From: Eimeria necatrix
Taxonomy: Eukaryota; Apicomplexa; Conoidasida; Eucoccidiorida; Eimeriidae
Direction: 5' to 3'
Assembly (NCBI RefSeq): GCF_000499385.1
Contig: NW_013652137.1
Span: forward strand, 160,099-224,098
DNA length: 64,000 nucleotides
In this document: in pieces, positions 11,543-23,365 of the stretch
Position numbering within the stretch: position 1 is the first letter of the stretch
Layout of the letters: each line of letters opens with the position of its first letter
Made by a program: the position numbers and the translations under genes
The notes under the pieces: generated by a model
Databases searched by the model: none
Told to the model about the DNA's origin: nothing
Seen by the model: only the letters and a program-made list of their open reading frames with translations

Positions 11543-14500
11543 ATGGAGGTACCGGCAGCTCATCCTGATGGACCATCGGGAGCGCCTCTCGAGATCCCCA
11601 CCCCTCAGCGGTACAATGCAGCCAGTGAAGCTGGCGCGCCTCCAGTGGGCATCGAGCTCAACGATGCAAATAGTCCAGCCCACATCCCAATTGCATCCCA
11701 GCCTGCCCCCTGTGAGTAACTTTGGTCTGTTAGAGTTGCTACGAGGCAACTGCGTGACATTCTAAAGCTAACAAGACTTCTGCTTTCTAGCTCAAGGAAA
11801 ACTTCACCTTTTTTTCCTTGTGTGAGCTATGCAGTGTGCCTGCGTGGTCAGGCTGTGCTATGTTGTACTGCGTGGTGCAGGCGCTCTACCAGACAGCAAA
11901 GGGCGCTCCAGCCGATTGCTACCGGGGAGACAGCGAATCCTTGCGAGCGCTGCGCGGCAGTTGGCTGCTAGTGAGTCGCTAGTGGAGGGTCTGGACTTGT
12001 GCGCGGTGGACATCGACACACACTCCTTGCCGCCTCCTGCTTCTCTCCCGAGCCTGCAGGAGCCTCAAGACGACCCGACACCGTCGCCCCGTCATAGAAA
12101 GCAGGCACTAGAGCTTCTGCGGCTCAACGCTCTTCTCCAAGCTGCCGTAGGCGCAGAGGAAGACCTGGTTATTGTTGGGTGAGCCTCCTTTTCTATTTTG
12201 CGCTTATACTCTAGGTCACCGGGAAGTGACGGAGTGGCAACAATAACCCTGCATCCAGGCGATTCAGTTGATTAGGATTTCGGGATGTGTCGTAAGAATG
12301 TGCGTGCATCAGTAAGGCAGAGTGGGGCCATTACTTTTTCAGGCTTCATCAGGTCGGGACGCAGCACAGGCATGCTTGGGCTGCTTGCATTGCTGCCGCG
12401 TTCGCTGCTGCTGAGGGAGAGGCCGCAACAGCGATTCGCATGCATTTGTTAGGGCCTGATGGTTCAGTAGCCGGAGCTGGCTCCGGAGCTGCCGCGCGTC
12501 GCACCACGTCTCTAACTCATTACGAACAGATCGTCCCGCTTGATGCCTGTCCTCACCACAACCAGCTTCTCTTGGTGTACGTACATCCCGGCCACTTGTC
12601 TAAAGTCACGCTGTTGAGCATTGCCAAATCTCGTCTTGGCTCGTACTGCTGTCGTGAGCTGCAGCAAAACTACAAATTTCAATGGGGCCTTAACATAGCT
12701 GCTGAGGAAGAGCTGCGCAGGCAGTTGGAGCTCCGTAAGAAACAAGAACAGCAGCACCGTCAGCAGCAGCAGCAGCAGCGAATGGATTTGTTCTTTAACT
12801 TCAACAATATATTCGGGCTTTCGGAATACACAGCAGTGGGTGCCACGACGTCGGAAGCTGCTGATCCTGCTGCTGAGCTCCCAGCAACAGAGGGGACCGC
12901 CTCAATGACCGGAGACGGGGAACATTCAGAAAGGGCGATGGAAGGGCGTCTAGAACTGCCGAGTCTCTCCTCGTGGGAGTTGAGGCAGGAGCAGCGCGGG
13001 CAGCAACAGAGGAGAGCTGATGGCATCTGTCACAGCAGAACCTGTCCAACACGTTCAGGGGACTCTTCTTGCAGGCCTTCAGAAGCGGCTGTTGGAAGCA
13101 CTACAGGCTCAATCAGCAGCAGCGGCGACGTCGCAGCATGCGGATGCGAGTTCTTTAGGGAGGTCTTTGCTTACGGGGGAATGGCTGCGCGTGTCCTCAT
13201 AGGAGCGACGCCTGTTGTTTTTGCGTGTGTGGACCTGAAGCTAACAGAAGAAGCTTTGGAGCCATGCGATAAGCTACCGGCTTGCCCCTCTGGCCCTTCA
13301 CGAGGGCAAGTGGAGGGTGTATCAGTGCAGGCAGCTGCGGGAGCAGCAAGGAGAGCGTTGCTGAGGGAAAGCTGCGGAGGTGCATCTGCTGAGGACAACG
13401 AAGGTGCAGCAGCTTGGAGGAAATTCGTGATTCGAGCGCTGCAACGCCAGCAGCTGTTGGCAGTCTTATCTGAGTGAGCTTTCTGCCGTTGTTGTGTAGC
13501 TTCATAATCATATTGGATGAATATATTCTCAGCAGCTGCGCTTATTCATATCTCCTATGCGCAAGGCAGGAAGGAATTTTCCCAACTGTGCAAAGCCCCA
13601 GCAAAGCATTCTCTGCGAATTCTATGCGCTCAGCCTCCGATTCGAGACGGACTCAGGTTGGGCCTCTGCTTTGGAGTTGAAGCCACTCCTGCTCTTAGGA
13701 GCGCGCCAGCAATGGTGGCTTCAAACTGGGGGTTCGCCCTGTAGCTTTGATACAGAAAGCCAATCAGGACCTCATCCAGCTGCTGCTGAACGACAACAAC
13801 GCCTGCGAGAATTGGAGCAGTTGGGTATTTCTACTGCGGAAGACGAACGTTTCTTTTTTTGTCGCATTCCTGAGAAAGCTGGCAGTCAAGTACTGAGCTT
13901 TGGAGAGAGCGGCCGGGCTGCAGAGTGGAGGAGGTAACTGCAGCTGATACCCAATGCCCTCATTACGTATGCTGTTGTGCTGCTTGCTTGTAACTGCACG
14001 CACACAGTGTGTCTACTGTATGCGCGATGCTGCATATTGCTAAGAGGTAGGGCAAGTGCTGGTATGCTACTTCGATGTCGTGGCACTCAGTATTTTGCGA
14101 CATTCTGGCAGCTTTGCTGCACCTGCACATCTAACTCATCCTGAATCTTCTTTGTTACTTAAGGAGGCTTTGTTGCGCTATCTTTTGGGCCTTTTGCAGA
14201 CCAGCATGGCACCGAAGATGCTCCGATGAATTCGAGCACAGAGAGGGAGTCATTGCCCGCTTCTGTCTAAGATGGATGTCTTGCCGTTTGCTTGTAGAGA
14301 CGGTCGACACAGAGCGTGTTAAGAAAGAGTGTAACGAGCTGCGAAAAATTTTGAAGGTAGCTCTGTCATACGAAAGCACCACTTGCGTGAACGCTGAGTG
14401 GCTAGTAAATAGCTGGTCGGTGATGCGTATTGGTAACTTTGCCTCGACTTCTCACCCACTTTTGCCGGCTAGGTTTGGCATGTTTATAGCCTTAGGGTGC

Positions 14501-17371
14501 TGTGCATTTCGTGCGCATCCTGTGCAGCAGGAGGGCCGGTGCCTCAGCAAGTTGCTGGTTGATCCGCCCCTACTTCAGCTGCCTCCTGTGCGCCCGTTTG
14601 AGCCGATGCAGCTGAAGATTAGCCTGTCCAACCCTCACGAAACCCTGCCTACGGCTTATGCCGTCTATTGCCTCGCGGATTCAGGTGAGAACGCTGACTT
14701 CTGCTGAAACGGCATTACTATCATCTTTTCGCTGTTCGGCAGGCCACTAGTTGCCATTTCGTGGTATTTTTAGTAGCTCGTTAGATTCATGATTGACTGA
14801 TGGGAAAACCAGCAAAAGAACCCCTGCTTTCTAGTTTTGCGGCACCTGAGTAATCTGTCGCAGGGAGGTCGATCGTGCCACTGTCACAAGTTTCTTACTG
14901 GCACGGGGCCCTGTGGAGGAAATGGGAAGGAAGAACCTGGGAAGGTCAGTCCCTTATTTCGGCCAGCAGCAGAGAATCGGAAATACAGACCACCCCTGAT
15001 GCTCAGCCGCTACTGGATCGCGAGCAGCAGCAGCTCGTGGAGCGCGAGAGGCAGAGGCTTTGCGAGGAGACTCTAAGAGAGACCAGAGGTCAGGGCGCGA
15101 CCACACCCAAGGCCGCACCTCTAGCTACAGGCAAAACAGAGGCAGCATCGATCAAGACAGATGCCGATGCGGTGTTGCGGAAGCGCATTCGTCTCGAAAG
15201 GTGACGTAATACATTTTTGCCTGTTGGTTTACCACTGAGCTTCCTAACTGCCATGCACTGCTTTCCCATAGATGTAAACGTGCCAGGATACGTGCCTCCT
15301 CCCGTGCTAAAGAACGCCCCACCACAGATACCTGTGTGAACGCTCTTGCAGGTGGCTTCTTATGGACTCCCTGCATGGCTTCTTGAGGGGCGGTGAGACT
15401 CGCGTAGTCTCAATGATCCTAAATATCCAAGAGGGTATTTACTCTGCGCACGAGCTTGCTTGCGGCGTCTTAGTTTTGCGGCTGGTTGATTCTCGGCAGG
15501 ATTTCTTCTGTTGTCTCGCTTCTTCCCTCATGCCCGCTTTGCTGGGTGCGGAGCTGCAGCCCCTGGCAATGTTGGGGAGGAGGAATCTACTGGGGCCATC
15601 AGATAATACTTTTGAAGGGGAACATACTCAGGGGAAAGATCATTCTCCACACTTAGACGCCATTCCAGAGGCAAATGCACCTTCCGTGGGAAATGACGGA
15701 GCTGAGGCACCAGTACGAAGCGCGGAGATAGAGGCTCCAACGGAATCAACATCGCTGCTGCCACTGCCCAAGGAACTGTGGTGGCTGCTAATGCATTTAC
15801 ATACCAAGGCTAAAACGGTATGTGCAACTGCCGTTCCAGGATCTCCGCAATGGCGTGACTGCGTTAACAGCCACAGGCGGACATGCCAATGGAAGGACCA
15901 TCAAAATGAACAACAGGAAGAGGGCCATTCTGAAGTCTACCAGCTTTGCTCAGAGGGGAAAAACAGCTGCGCAAGCATCAAAAACGAGGACAACAACCTG
16001 AGCGATAGCTTCTTCAGTGGCAGCAGCCTCTGCAAGGAACATGAGAAACAGTTGCTCGACGCCGAAGGGACGGTGTGCACCGAAGGTTGGCTTGCAGCAG
16101 ATATTGCCGAATTTCTGTGCAGCAGCGGGGGTGAAACCCTGAAATGGCCTTCTTTTCTCGCGGGAGCGGACACCTACTTGCAACCACAGCGAGGGGTCCC
16201 AGTGGCCCAGCGCGCTGACAATGGTGCGGACAGTCTCACTCGTAGCAACCCTTGTGGCAACACCAGGCGGAGACGGCAAAAGAAGCAAAGGGATTCAGAA
16301 GCGACAAACAGAAATGCGGCGGACGACACCACGTCCTGTGACGTGTCCCATGATGAGCCCACAAAGCGAGAGGTGGTTTTCTTACGGGCATGCTTAGAAC
16401 GAGGAATTGAAATTCCTCAAGGCGTTTCTATCTGTGCGGCGCTGGCGGTGAGCCATAATGTCACGCCACGGAGCTCATGCAACTTCTTTTTCTGGCATGG
16501 CTCGCATAGACCGGGCGAAGAATTATGCCGGCTTGTGCTAGAGACCACGGGTGAACTTTTAAGCGCCTAGAATCAAAAAAACATGCGACTGCAGAGGCAG
16601 TTTGTGACTGTTTGCGCATTATATTTCGCAGCTTCTGGAAGAATGGGGTGCTACGTGCTGCTTTTTTCCCAGCGAATTTGCAGTGCAGGATGTGCAGACG
16701 GATAACTTGCACCTGCTTTGCCGCGCCATCCTTTTATCACTGCCGGCAGTCCACGTGAGACTGCAGCTTCCACTTGATCAAACACACGCACACAGAAAGG
16801 TGCTTAATAGTGGCCAAGTGAAGGAAGCAAGTCTTGTCGACTCAGGGTTGCGTTGCCATCCTTCTGTGCATTAATGTTTGTATTGTGCTCTTCTTGCATC
16901 TCCTGTTTGTCATCGTCCTTGGTGCAGCGTAACGCCTTCATCTCTATAATTTCTGCCCTTAATGAACTACTTCGAGCAGCGGCATATTCCGGGATTTCCC
17001 ATGGTGTTGCTCCAAGAAGAGACGCCCCCATCGACCAGCAACATTCGTCTGGAGGTTCTTCTTTTACGTCTGGTACAGGCGCTGAATGGACTGCAAGTCC
17101 TTCTGCAGCACATAAATCTGCGGAGAAGTTGGCAGGGGGCTGCCCGACAGACATCAGGACAGCTAAAGCCGCCTGCGTCCAGCTGTGCTCAGGAGAAGTG
17201 ATATGTGGTGGCCGGGGAGTCTCAGCGCAGCGCGTCGCATGCCTTGAGAGCCAAGACAGCTCTCAGCTTTTCCGTCAAGCCCTCTTGTTGTGGACCGGCA
17301 GCTGGCTGATGAAAAGTTGCAGGCCCGTGTTGCGTCATGCCGTATTAGATCATTTTATTGCGCCCATCTGA
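11543..17371 (+). CDS. Large orphan protein, 9 exons, about 1467 aa
   Basis: I do not recognise the family. Nine exons are consistent in phase: 11543-11711, 11881-12178, 12343-13473, 13745-13933, 14200-14684, 14864-15200, 15352-16534, 16632-16799 and 16928-17371. The total is 1467 codons plus stop. Globular-looking parts are EDLVIVGLHQVGTQH (end of exon 2 and start of exon 3), DACPHHNQLLLVYVHPGHL, YKFQWGLNIAAEEELR, EDERFFFCRIPEKAGS, REGVIARFCLRWMSCRLLVE and VSYWHGALWRKWEG. Low-complexity linkers separate them, including a short poly-Gln after residue ~255 and an acidic/polar stretch of about 250 residues in exon 7. No signal peptide or transmembrane segment stands out, so a cytosolic or nuclear protein is likely. 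The exon 7 donor (GTGCTA at 16535) is weak and was chosen because it restores phase. A stop at 16568-16570 would otherwise end the protein early. Confidence 0.65.
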
Positions 17372-17935
17372 GGCGGAAAACAACCTATCTAACGTTTTAC
17401 TCCATATCGTTTGATTCCTGTGTGTACTTAATGGCGAATTTCGACACGTGCCACTTGATAGAACTGCACACGCCTCACGTAGCAATAACTTGAAAAGAAG
17501 TCCCCAAAGATTCACAGTTGAGACCTCACAAAAAGTTCCTTGCATAGTACACAGGACCTTCAAGTAGACGCCCTAGTGAAGCCAGACTTAGTGGCCACAT
17601 GGCAGCGCAAGACCGTCTAGGGTTAAACTTAAGTTGCTTCCCTGTGCTGCTTTGAACCCCTGCCGTGACCCCCTGCTGTGGCGAGCTATCGACGAGAGAC
17701 CCAACCGTTCACTTGACTGGCCCCGCCTACACAAAATGGCTCTCTCCAATACGGCAGCGAGGTCAGCACGCATTGCAGCTCGTCTTGTCACTTCACCTTC
17801 AAGATTATAGTGCGTTGGCCTTGCTACTCACAATTTGTTCTCCGTGCCATCGAGCAATAGGATTTACCACCCTGTCGCTATGATGTTGGGAAAAGGTGTT
17901 CAGTCAGATATCTTACTCTCCGTAACTTCTTACTG
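17372..17935. other. Short convergent intergenic region
   Basis: This is 564 bp between the 3' ends of the + strand orphan gene and the - strand MPC1 gene. Only short frames are present. It should carry both polyadenylation regions. I see no repeats or RNA genes. Confidence 0.5.
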
Positions 17936-18346
17936 TCAAGCAGTGGAAGTTGTCGAATTGGCTTTGGTGGCATTGTAGCTCAGCTTCCTGTAGAGTTGCG
18001 TCAGCTGGACTGCCTCATTGCATGCATGACATGCAAAAAGAAGGGAATTACGTGGCTGGACCATGGTGGCGAAACGCATGAAGAGCAAACTGTAAATGCA
18101 TAAGACCCCAGTCATTCGCTCACTTATGCACTCTGGGCTTTTGCGCATATCTGAGAGGCCTGCTAGGACAAATCCCCAATTCGCAACAGGCCCCCAAAAA
18201 TGGGTTGTGCGTCCATAGGTGCGTAGATACGTCACAAATTCGGACCAGCCGCGGCTTGCCATTGTCGCAGAGAGAGAGCCCTGTACTGGAGGCAGGCTGG
18301 CGTAGAATGCAACGCTTCTGAAGGGCTCCTCAGAAACATCCACCAA
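17936..18346 (-). CDS. MPC1: Mitochondrial pyruvate carrier subunit 1
   Basis: MPC1 forms a heterodimer with MPC2 that imports pyruvate across the inner mitochondrial membrane. The single open frame of 136 codons contains nearly the whole family signature: [51 protein letters not shown] and [13 protein letters not shown]. This matches animal and fungal MPC1 over the core, with the helices in the expected order. An in-frame stop lies a few codons upstream of the ATG at 18346, so the start is well set. The N-terminal extension of about 50 residues is longer than in human MPC1 (109 aa in all). The gene appears intronless, unlike most neighbours. Its partner MPC2 is not in this window. Confidence 0.95.
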   Translation of the reverse strand: MVDVSEEPFRSVAFYASLPPVQGSLSATMASRGWSEFVTYLRTYGRTTHFWGPVANWGFVLAGLSDMRKSPECISERMTGVLCIYSLLFMRFATMVQPRNSLLFACHACNEAVQLTQLYRKLSYNATKANSTTSTA

Positions 18347-20118
18347 AAATTATAAGAAAAGTTCTCTTACGCTTGAATCGACCTCGGCGCGTCCGGACGA
18401 ATGTGGGGAAATACTAGCGCCTGAGCTGATGATGCGTTCACGCATCCGCAGTGTTCGCGAAGGCAAACGCCCATGAGTGTGTACTTTACTAATATGTGTG
18501 TTTGGTATTTCTACAAACAACGATACTATATAAATTCTTAAGTGAAGCGCTGCAGCCAAGGATAATGCTTTCGTCTTCGCCTATTCAGCAGGTCCTGCGC
18601 ATTACATGCAAGTCAGCTAGAAGATCGGATCACAATTTACAGGATTCCGTATTTTGAAATTGCCTATTTCACAATACTTTTAAACATATTTTTTTACTGT
18701 TTGCACCAATACACGGCGTCCTGGAGTGGTTGAGAACTATTGCTCATGACCCTACGCAGGTGTTTGCGGAGCTCGCTGCTTCAAAGACGAAAATAATTGC
18801 ATGACTACATTCTATGACGGAAGTACATATTTCATGATTATGCTTTATGATTTGAAAGTTGAAGTTCAATCTTTGCTTGCACCATCGCAAAACTGTAGTA
18901 GCGAAGCACTGGGAAATACTCCATTTGGAGGTGACAAAGATTCAGTGCCACCCTTTGCCCAACGGCTGAAGCTACAAAGTACTAAGCATTAGCCCCATTG
19001 AGCATCATGCCTTTGATATAGCTAGGTGAATCTCCTGCAAATAAGCACGCTGTTTGGGACTGACTTTTGGATCGCAGCGTAGTGCGGAATCTCAATGCAG
19101 GTAGAAGAGCCATGACGTGCTTCTACAGATTATCATGAGATCTACATCATTGTTTCTTCCAACTAGTGCACTAGTTTTAGCTGGTAATAAGTCAATACTG
19201 GCCAAATGTGTAAGCGTTGTATTCCGAGCAACATGATGACCGCTTGAAACCACAATGAAGAAGGGCCTCCATTCGCTTTCAATACAACGCGAATAGTTGA
19301 CGACCAAAGAACCAAAAATAGCAGAAATTGTTATCAGCTCTTGATTACGTTGTGTATATGACTGTCAATATATGAAACGGCGCTAAGCTCTAGACTCATC
19401 TCCTGGTTCCGTGCTGCTGCGCCCTAGACACCGTAGCCTGAATAGTTGACGACCAAAGAACCAAAAATAGCAGAGATTGTTATCAGCTCTTGATTACGTT
19501 GTGTATATGACTGTCAATATATGAAACGGCGCTAAGCTCTAGACTCATCTCCTGGTTCCGTGCTGCTGCGCCCTAGACACCGTAGCCTGCCTTGAAGCTG
19601 GAATAACCCTAGATGAGTGAATTCTCAGGAGACAAATACACCGAGTCCAAGTACTGTGCAAGAAGTAAATTGTTCCTGGTGGACAGTCTGCGGAAGACTT
19701 CATCTGCAAAGCGGATCACGTTCTGGATGGCTCCGTGTTAACTTTGTAGACGTCTTCTCCACGCAATATTATTAATCAGAAAGCCTCTTGGCACCTAGAA
19801 TAGTCCACAATTTGACTGAAGGCGCAAATCTTTGCATTATTTGCAGTAGGCTTGCTCATGTCAGTAGGCTTATTGCACTGAAGTGGCGTGGCCGTCATCA
19901 GTACCGAACCCGTCAGGTACTTAAGTGCTCGGGGCGGTTACATTACTCCCTTCTTCTCCACCGTGACTGGAAGGCTCATAACGCCTTGCTTTGGTTGGCG
20001 ACTTTCAATTTCGATATTGGTTGCGTGGGCCTTTTCAAGCTCTCTTTTAAATTGCTGCTCTTTGGTGGCCTGAGTTCACAGTAATACACATGCTGACTCA
20101 GCAATTGCGTATTAACTA
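18347..20118. other. Gap containing a 149-bp tandem duplication
   Basis: This is the divergent side of MPC1, facing the 3' end of the secreted Tyr-rich gene. Only short frames occur on either strand. The one structural feature is the direct duplication at 19291-19588. The MPC1 promoter should lie in the first few hundred bases, where an AT-rich block (about 18470-18545) is visible. Confidence 0.5.
19291..19588. repeat. 149-bp direct tandem duplication, two near-identical copies
   Basis: Copy 1 is at 19291-19439 and copy 2 at 19440-19588, each starting GAATAGTTGACGACC and ending near CACCGTAGCCT. I see one substitution (AGCAGAAATTG versus AGCAGAGATTG). The copies abut exactly, so this looks like a recent replication slippage or unequal exchange in non-coding DNA. 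Confidence 0.95.
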
Positions 20119-21651
20119 TTAGAGCACGCACGTGCTTTGCCGAGCTGAACACGCACAAATAATTACTAGTAGTACATTTTTAATGAGCACCCGTGAACTT
20201 TGTACGCGTCCTGGAGAGTAGTACAGGAATTGCGATGGCCTCACATGATTCTCAAATCTAATGGGCTTGTCAGTCAGGTAGAGATCCGTGTAGTAGGAAT
20301 CCGGCTTCATCTGATCGTACGGAGGAGGTTCGATTGGAGTTAATGACCCGTCAGCCTCGCGAAGGTAATAGGTAGTAGCCCCCTGCGCCTGTTGCTGTTG
20401 GGCTACGGGGGTTACAGTCGAGGCCCCGTTGAATGAGCGAAAGCTGCTATTACCCCTCTGCACGTTAGTTTCAGGCACAGGTGCTGCAGGGGAAGGCGTG
20501 TTTGTGCTGGCTGATTGGGTCGAGGTTATGCCACTGCCAGATGAGTTGTGGGTAGCTGGCGTGCTTGGTGGGCTGGGTCTTGTTGCCGCCGAATGGGTGA
20601 AGCCAGAAGTCCTCCCACGGGCCCTTGAAGCGGTCGTTGCGCCTTGTACAGCACTGCTAGAGCCCCCACCGAAAGAGGCCCTTGCTGGTATGCCTGACCT
20701 TGAGCGCAGAGCCCCACTCGTGCTTTCGCCGGGACCGCTGTTGGGTGTGGGTGTGCTGCTGCTATGCATTGGTGTCACGCGACCAGCACCATCAACTGGG
20801 CTAGCAGTGGAGGCCATGACACTGCTGCTTCCACTAGGGTAAACGGTTCTCACTGCTGAGGCAGGGCTAGTCATGAACGCCCTGCCCGCACCAGAACCGC
20901 CAGACACCCCGCTATACGTTGCAGTTGTCGCTCCACTGAATGACATGTTGGAGCCACTGTATGTTGTGCCACTGTAGGAAGGCTGGCTACTGCTAGTACT
21001 ATAATATGGAGTGCTGCTTGACCTCATGTATGGCGTGCCGCCCGTCGCACGCGAGCCGCCAGAATAACCTACATACGTGGGAGTAGAGGCACTGCTTCCT
21101 GTGTAGGTAGGGGTCGACATACTACTTCCTGTGTATGTAGTAGTTGACCTACTAGTTCCTGTATAAGTTGGACTTGAAAGGCCACCTGCTGTATATGTGG
21201 TTGCACTGTTTCCACCGCTGTAGTAGGTTGTTCCGCTGCTTGTGCTGGATGGATAAGAAACCCCTGTGCTGGAATACGTCGGCGTTGCCCGGGAGTATGT
21301 ACTGGAAGCAGCGTAAGTTCCACTGTACGGACTGCTTCTCATTGTGTAGGTGGGTGAGGTGTAGCCTGAACTCCCAGTGCTGCTGTAGCTAGGCGTGTAA
21401 CCGTTTGAATAGCTACGAGCGCCACCACGAGACCGCCAAGCCTGCAAATGCCTCGTTGTGGCTCCCCCTGAAGTAACTTGTTGCCTTCCCGGCTCCGAGG
21501 TTGCACTGAAGGTGCCTTCGTTTTCGTTGCATAGCCGCTCATTTGTGGTGTGCGGAAGGGTGCTGGAGGTCGAATCCTCTGCAGCAGCCAACGCTGTTGG
21601 CGCAGAAAGGGCGCATATCAGGGCGCCAAAGCAGAAAAGTAGGACCTTCAT
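20119..21651 (-). CDS. Secreted Ser/Thr/Tyr-rich repeat protein
   Basis: The single open frame of 510 codons has a clear signal peptide, MKVLLFCFGALICALS, with likely cleavage after the following Ala-rich stretch. Residues about 75-250 are a degenerate Tyr-Thr-Ser-Gly repeat (units such as TPTYTGSS and SSTPYYSTSS), rich in single tyrosines spaced by small residues. A Ser/Thr/Pro-rich mucin-like region follows to about residue 410. The C-terminal part is more conserved-looking: YYLREADGSLTPIEPPPYDQ and PIRFENHVRPSQFLYYSP. No membrane segment is evident. Coccidian oocyst-wall precursors (gametocyte proteins of the GAM56/GAM82 kind) are also secreted and tyrosine-rich and are cross-linked through dityrosine. 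A wall or matrix role is therefore my inference from composition, not a recognised homology. Mucin-type O-glycosylation of the Ser/Thr region is plausible. The last 25 or so residues could be replaced by a spliced 3' exon. Confidence 0.75.
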   Translation of the reverse strand: MKVLLFCFGALICALSAPTALAAAEDSTSSTLPHTTNERLCNENEGTFSATSEPGRQQVTSGGATTRHLQAWRSRGGARSYSNGYTPSYSSTGSSGYTSPTYTMRSSPYSGTYAASSTYSRATPTYSSTGVSYPSSTSSGTTYYSGGNSATTYTAGGLSSPTYTGTSRSTTTYTGSSMSTPTYTGSSASTPTYVGYSGGSRATGGTPYMRSSSTPYYSTSSSQPSYSGTTYSGSNMSFSGATTATYSGVSGGSGAGRAFMTSPASAVRTVYPSGSSSVMASTASPVDGAGRVTPMHSSSTPTPNSGPGESTSGALRSRSGIPARASFGGGSSSAVQGATTASRARGRTSGFTHSAATRPSPPSTPATHNSSGSGITSTQSASTNTPSPAAPVPETNVQRGNSSFRSFNGASTVTPVAQQQQAQGATTYYLREADGSLTPIEPPPYDQMKPDSYYTDLYLTDKPIRFENHVRPSQFLYYSPGRVQSSRVLIKNVLLVIICACSARQSTCVL

Positions 21652-23365
21652 TTGTAGTGATAAATGTGAAGTGCTGCAACACTCACTAGTAGCGAAAAGA
21701 CAGCCGAAGACAACAGCGAAAAATGCGTAAAAGGCTTTTTGCCAGGCGTGAATGGTAATATTACCTCTTCAGATTGACTATTTTCTAGAAGCACAAAGAT
21801 TAACAAGCTGACCTGCTAAATTGTATTTGGGGAAGGAGCTTAAAATACTTTTGGGTAGATTATCCATTCCTACACCCTGCGGCCGAGCGGGAGTTCGGCC
21901 GCAGTATGCACGCCTGACATGCACTGGAAACGGTCACCTGCTGGAAGACATCGACAGTCCACTTGTCCACTTAATACTAATTTATTTAGTACAGTTTTTA
22001 TTTTGTTGTTTTTATGTGCTCCGTACATTTATTCAGTGTTTACCTGTCCAGTTCCTTCGTAGAGTGTGCCACCTCACCGGGGTCACTCGCGCAGAGGCAC
22101 TGCCGCTGTATTCTAACTTGAAGAAGTCACATAACCAGTTTTGTTTATCCTGGACACTACGTCGTTTTAGTTTGAAACGCCTCGCGCCTTTATATAGGCA
22201 TAGGCGAACACAACATTGCCTAGGGTGAACTGCCTCAAGCGGTTGCCAGGGCCAGTGGACTGCCTTAATTTACAATTGTGCACCGGGTCCTCTTGAAACA
22301 TTTACTAAAAACGTAATGTTTCATTGTTTTTGCAATGCTAAAAACACCGTTTTGCTTTGTTGTCAGCCACGGAACACCGATTAAATACTGCTGACAACGT
22401 ACAAGATTGGAACAGGCCGGCAAACCGAGTCATTGAAAAAGTTGGAGATGGAGACAATTTGATTGGCCCGAAGGAGCTGTATTATTTATGCGGCTGCTCT
22501 TTTGATCGAAGGAAACAAAAACCTGTGCCGCGCTGACGACAAGAAACCTCCTTGGCACTGGCCCCTGAGGGCGAATCGAAATTTCTTCAGTGTTGTGCTT
22601 TCTCTCCCTAGAGAAGAATGAGTGAAGTATAGGATCTCTTGGCTCTTGAAATCAACTGCATAATCGCAGGAATACCTCGGTGCACAGCGTTGCAATATCG
22701 TCTCGCTAGAACGGACACATGATAGGACAGCACCTTGCCCTCGACGGAACAAGACAGCGCTCAGCAGAGTTCACTTGAGGCCATTGCAAAGTCGAATTTC
22801 AGTAAAAGCTCCTGAAAATGGGGAAGCTGAGAAGTGACGTGATGCTTGGAGAGGCATGTGCGCCTTCACAAGGTCAGACACGGCTCCTCGGCCCAGTAAC
22901 GTCACCGGCAGGAGCCGTAGAGTTCAGCAACTCGTGCTCTCTCAATGTTGCTGTGCCGAGACCCGGATCGTTCACATACTAATAATCTTCCAACATTGCT
23001 GTGCACATCCCTTTCGGCAATGACTTGCTGACCACAGCTAAATCTTGAAATGAGCTCCAAACTCGAACCAAACAAAATTTGCAGCAGCCCCACGCTTTGA
23101 GCTTATTTGCTTATCGTAGCATGGGCAGAGGGAAGCAGTAGGCATGAAAGGGGAGTCACTGCACCTTTTTAGCTGTGATGTCCACTTTGGGAAAAACCAT
23201 TTGCGATGTCGTAGACGTTCCAGCATCGCAGAAGTTGAATCAGTCAGAATGACAAAGCATATTCGTGATGGCTTCAGCATGCCCTCTCGAACTACACTGC
23301 ATCAAGGCTTCTATTTATCCACAAGGCTCACGGATTCTTCCAATGTATATTATTTCTGCATCCAG
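21652..23365. other. Gap between the secreted protein and the ankyrin gene
   Basis: This holds the upstream region of the minus-strand secreted protein gene and the unresolved 5' part of the ankyrin gene. No open frame longer than about 135 codons occurs, and none has a motif. The hairpin at 21877-21904 lies about 230 bp upstream of the secreted-protein start. An additional 5' exon of the ankyrin gene probably lies in the last few hundred bases. Confidence 0.4.
21877..21904. repeat. 10-bp stem hairpin upstream of the secreted-protein gene
   Basis: CTGCGGCCGA and TCGGCCGCAG are exact reverse complements around an 8-nt loop. It is the only strongly GC-rich island in an AT-rich promoter region, 226 bp upstream of the start codon at 21651. 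A regulatory role is speculative. Confidence 0.6.

Noticed and set aside
20429..20842. 137-codon plus-strand frame inside the secreted Tyr-rich gene
   Set aside because: It is antisense to a well-supported coding sequence with a signal peptide; the Leu/Val/Gly-rich composition is a shadow of the Ser/Thr/Pro-rich frame.
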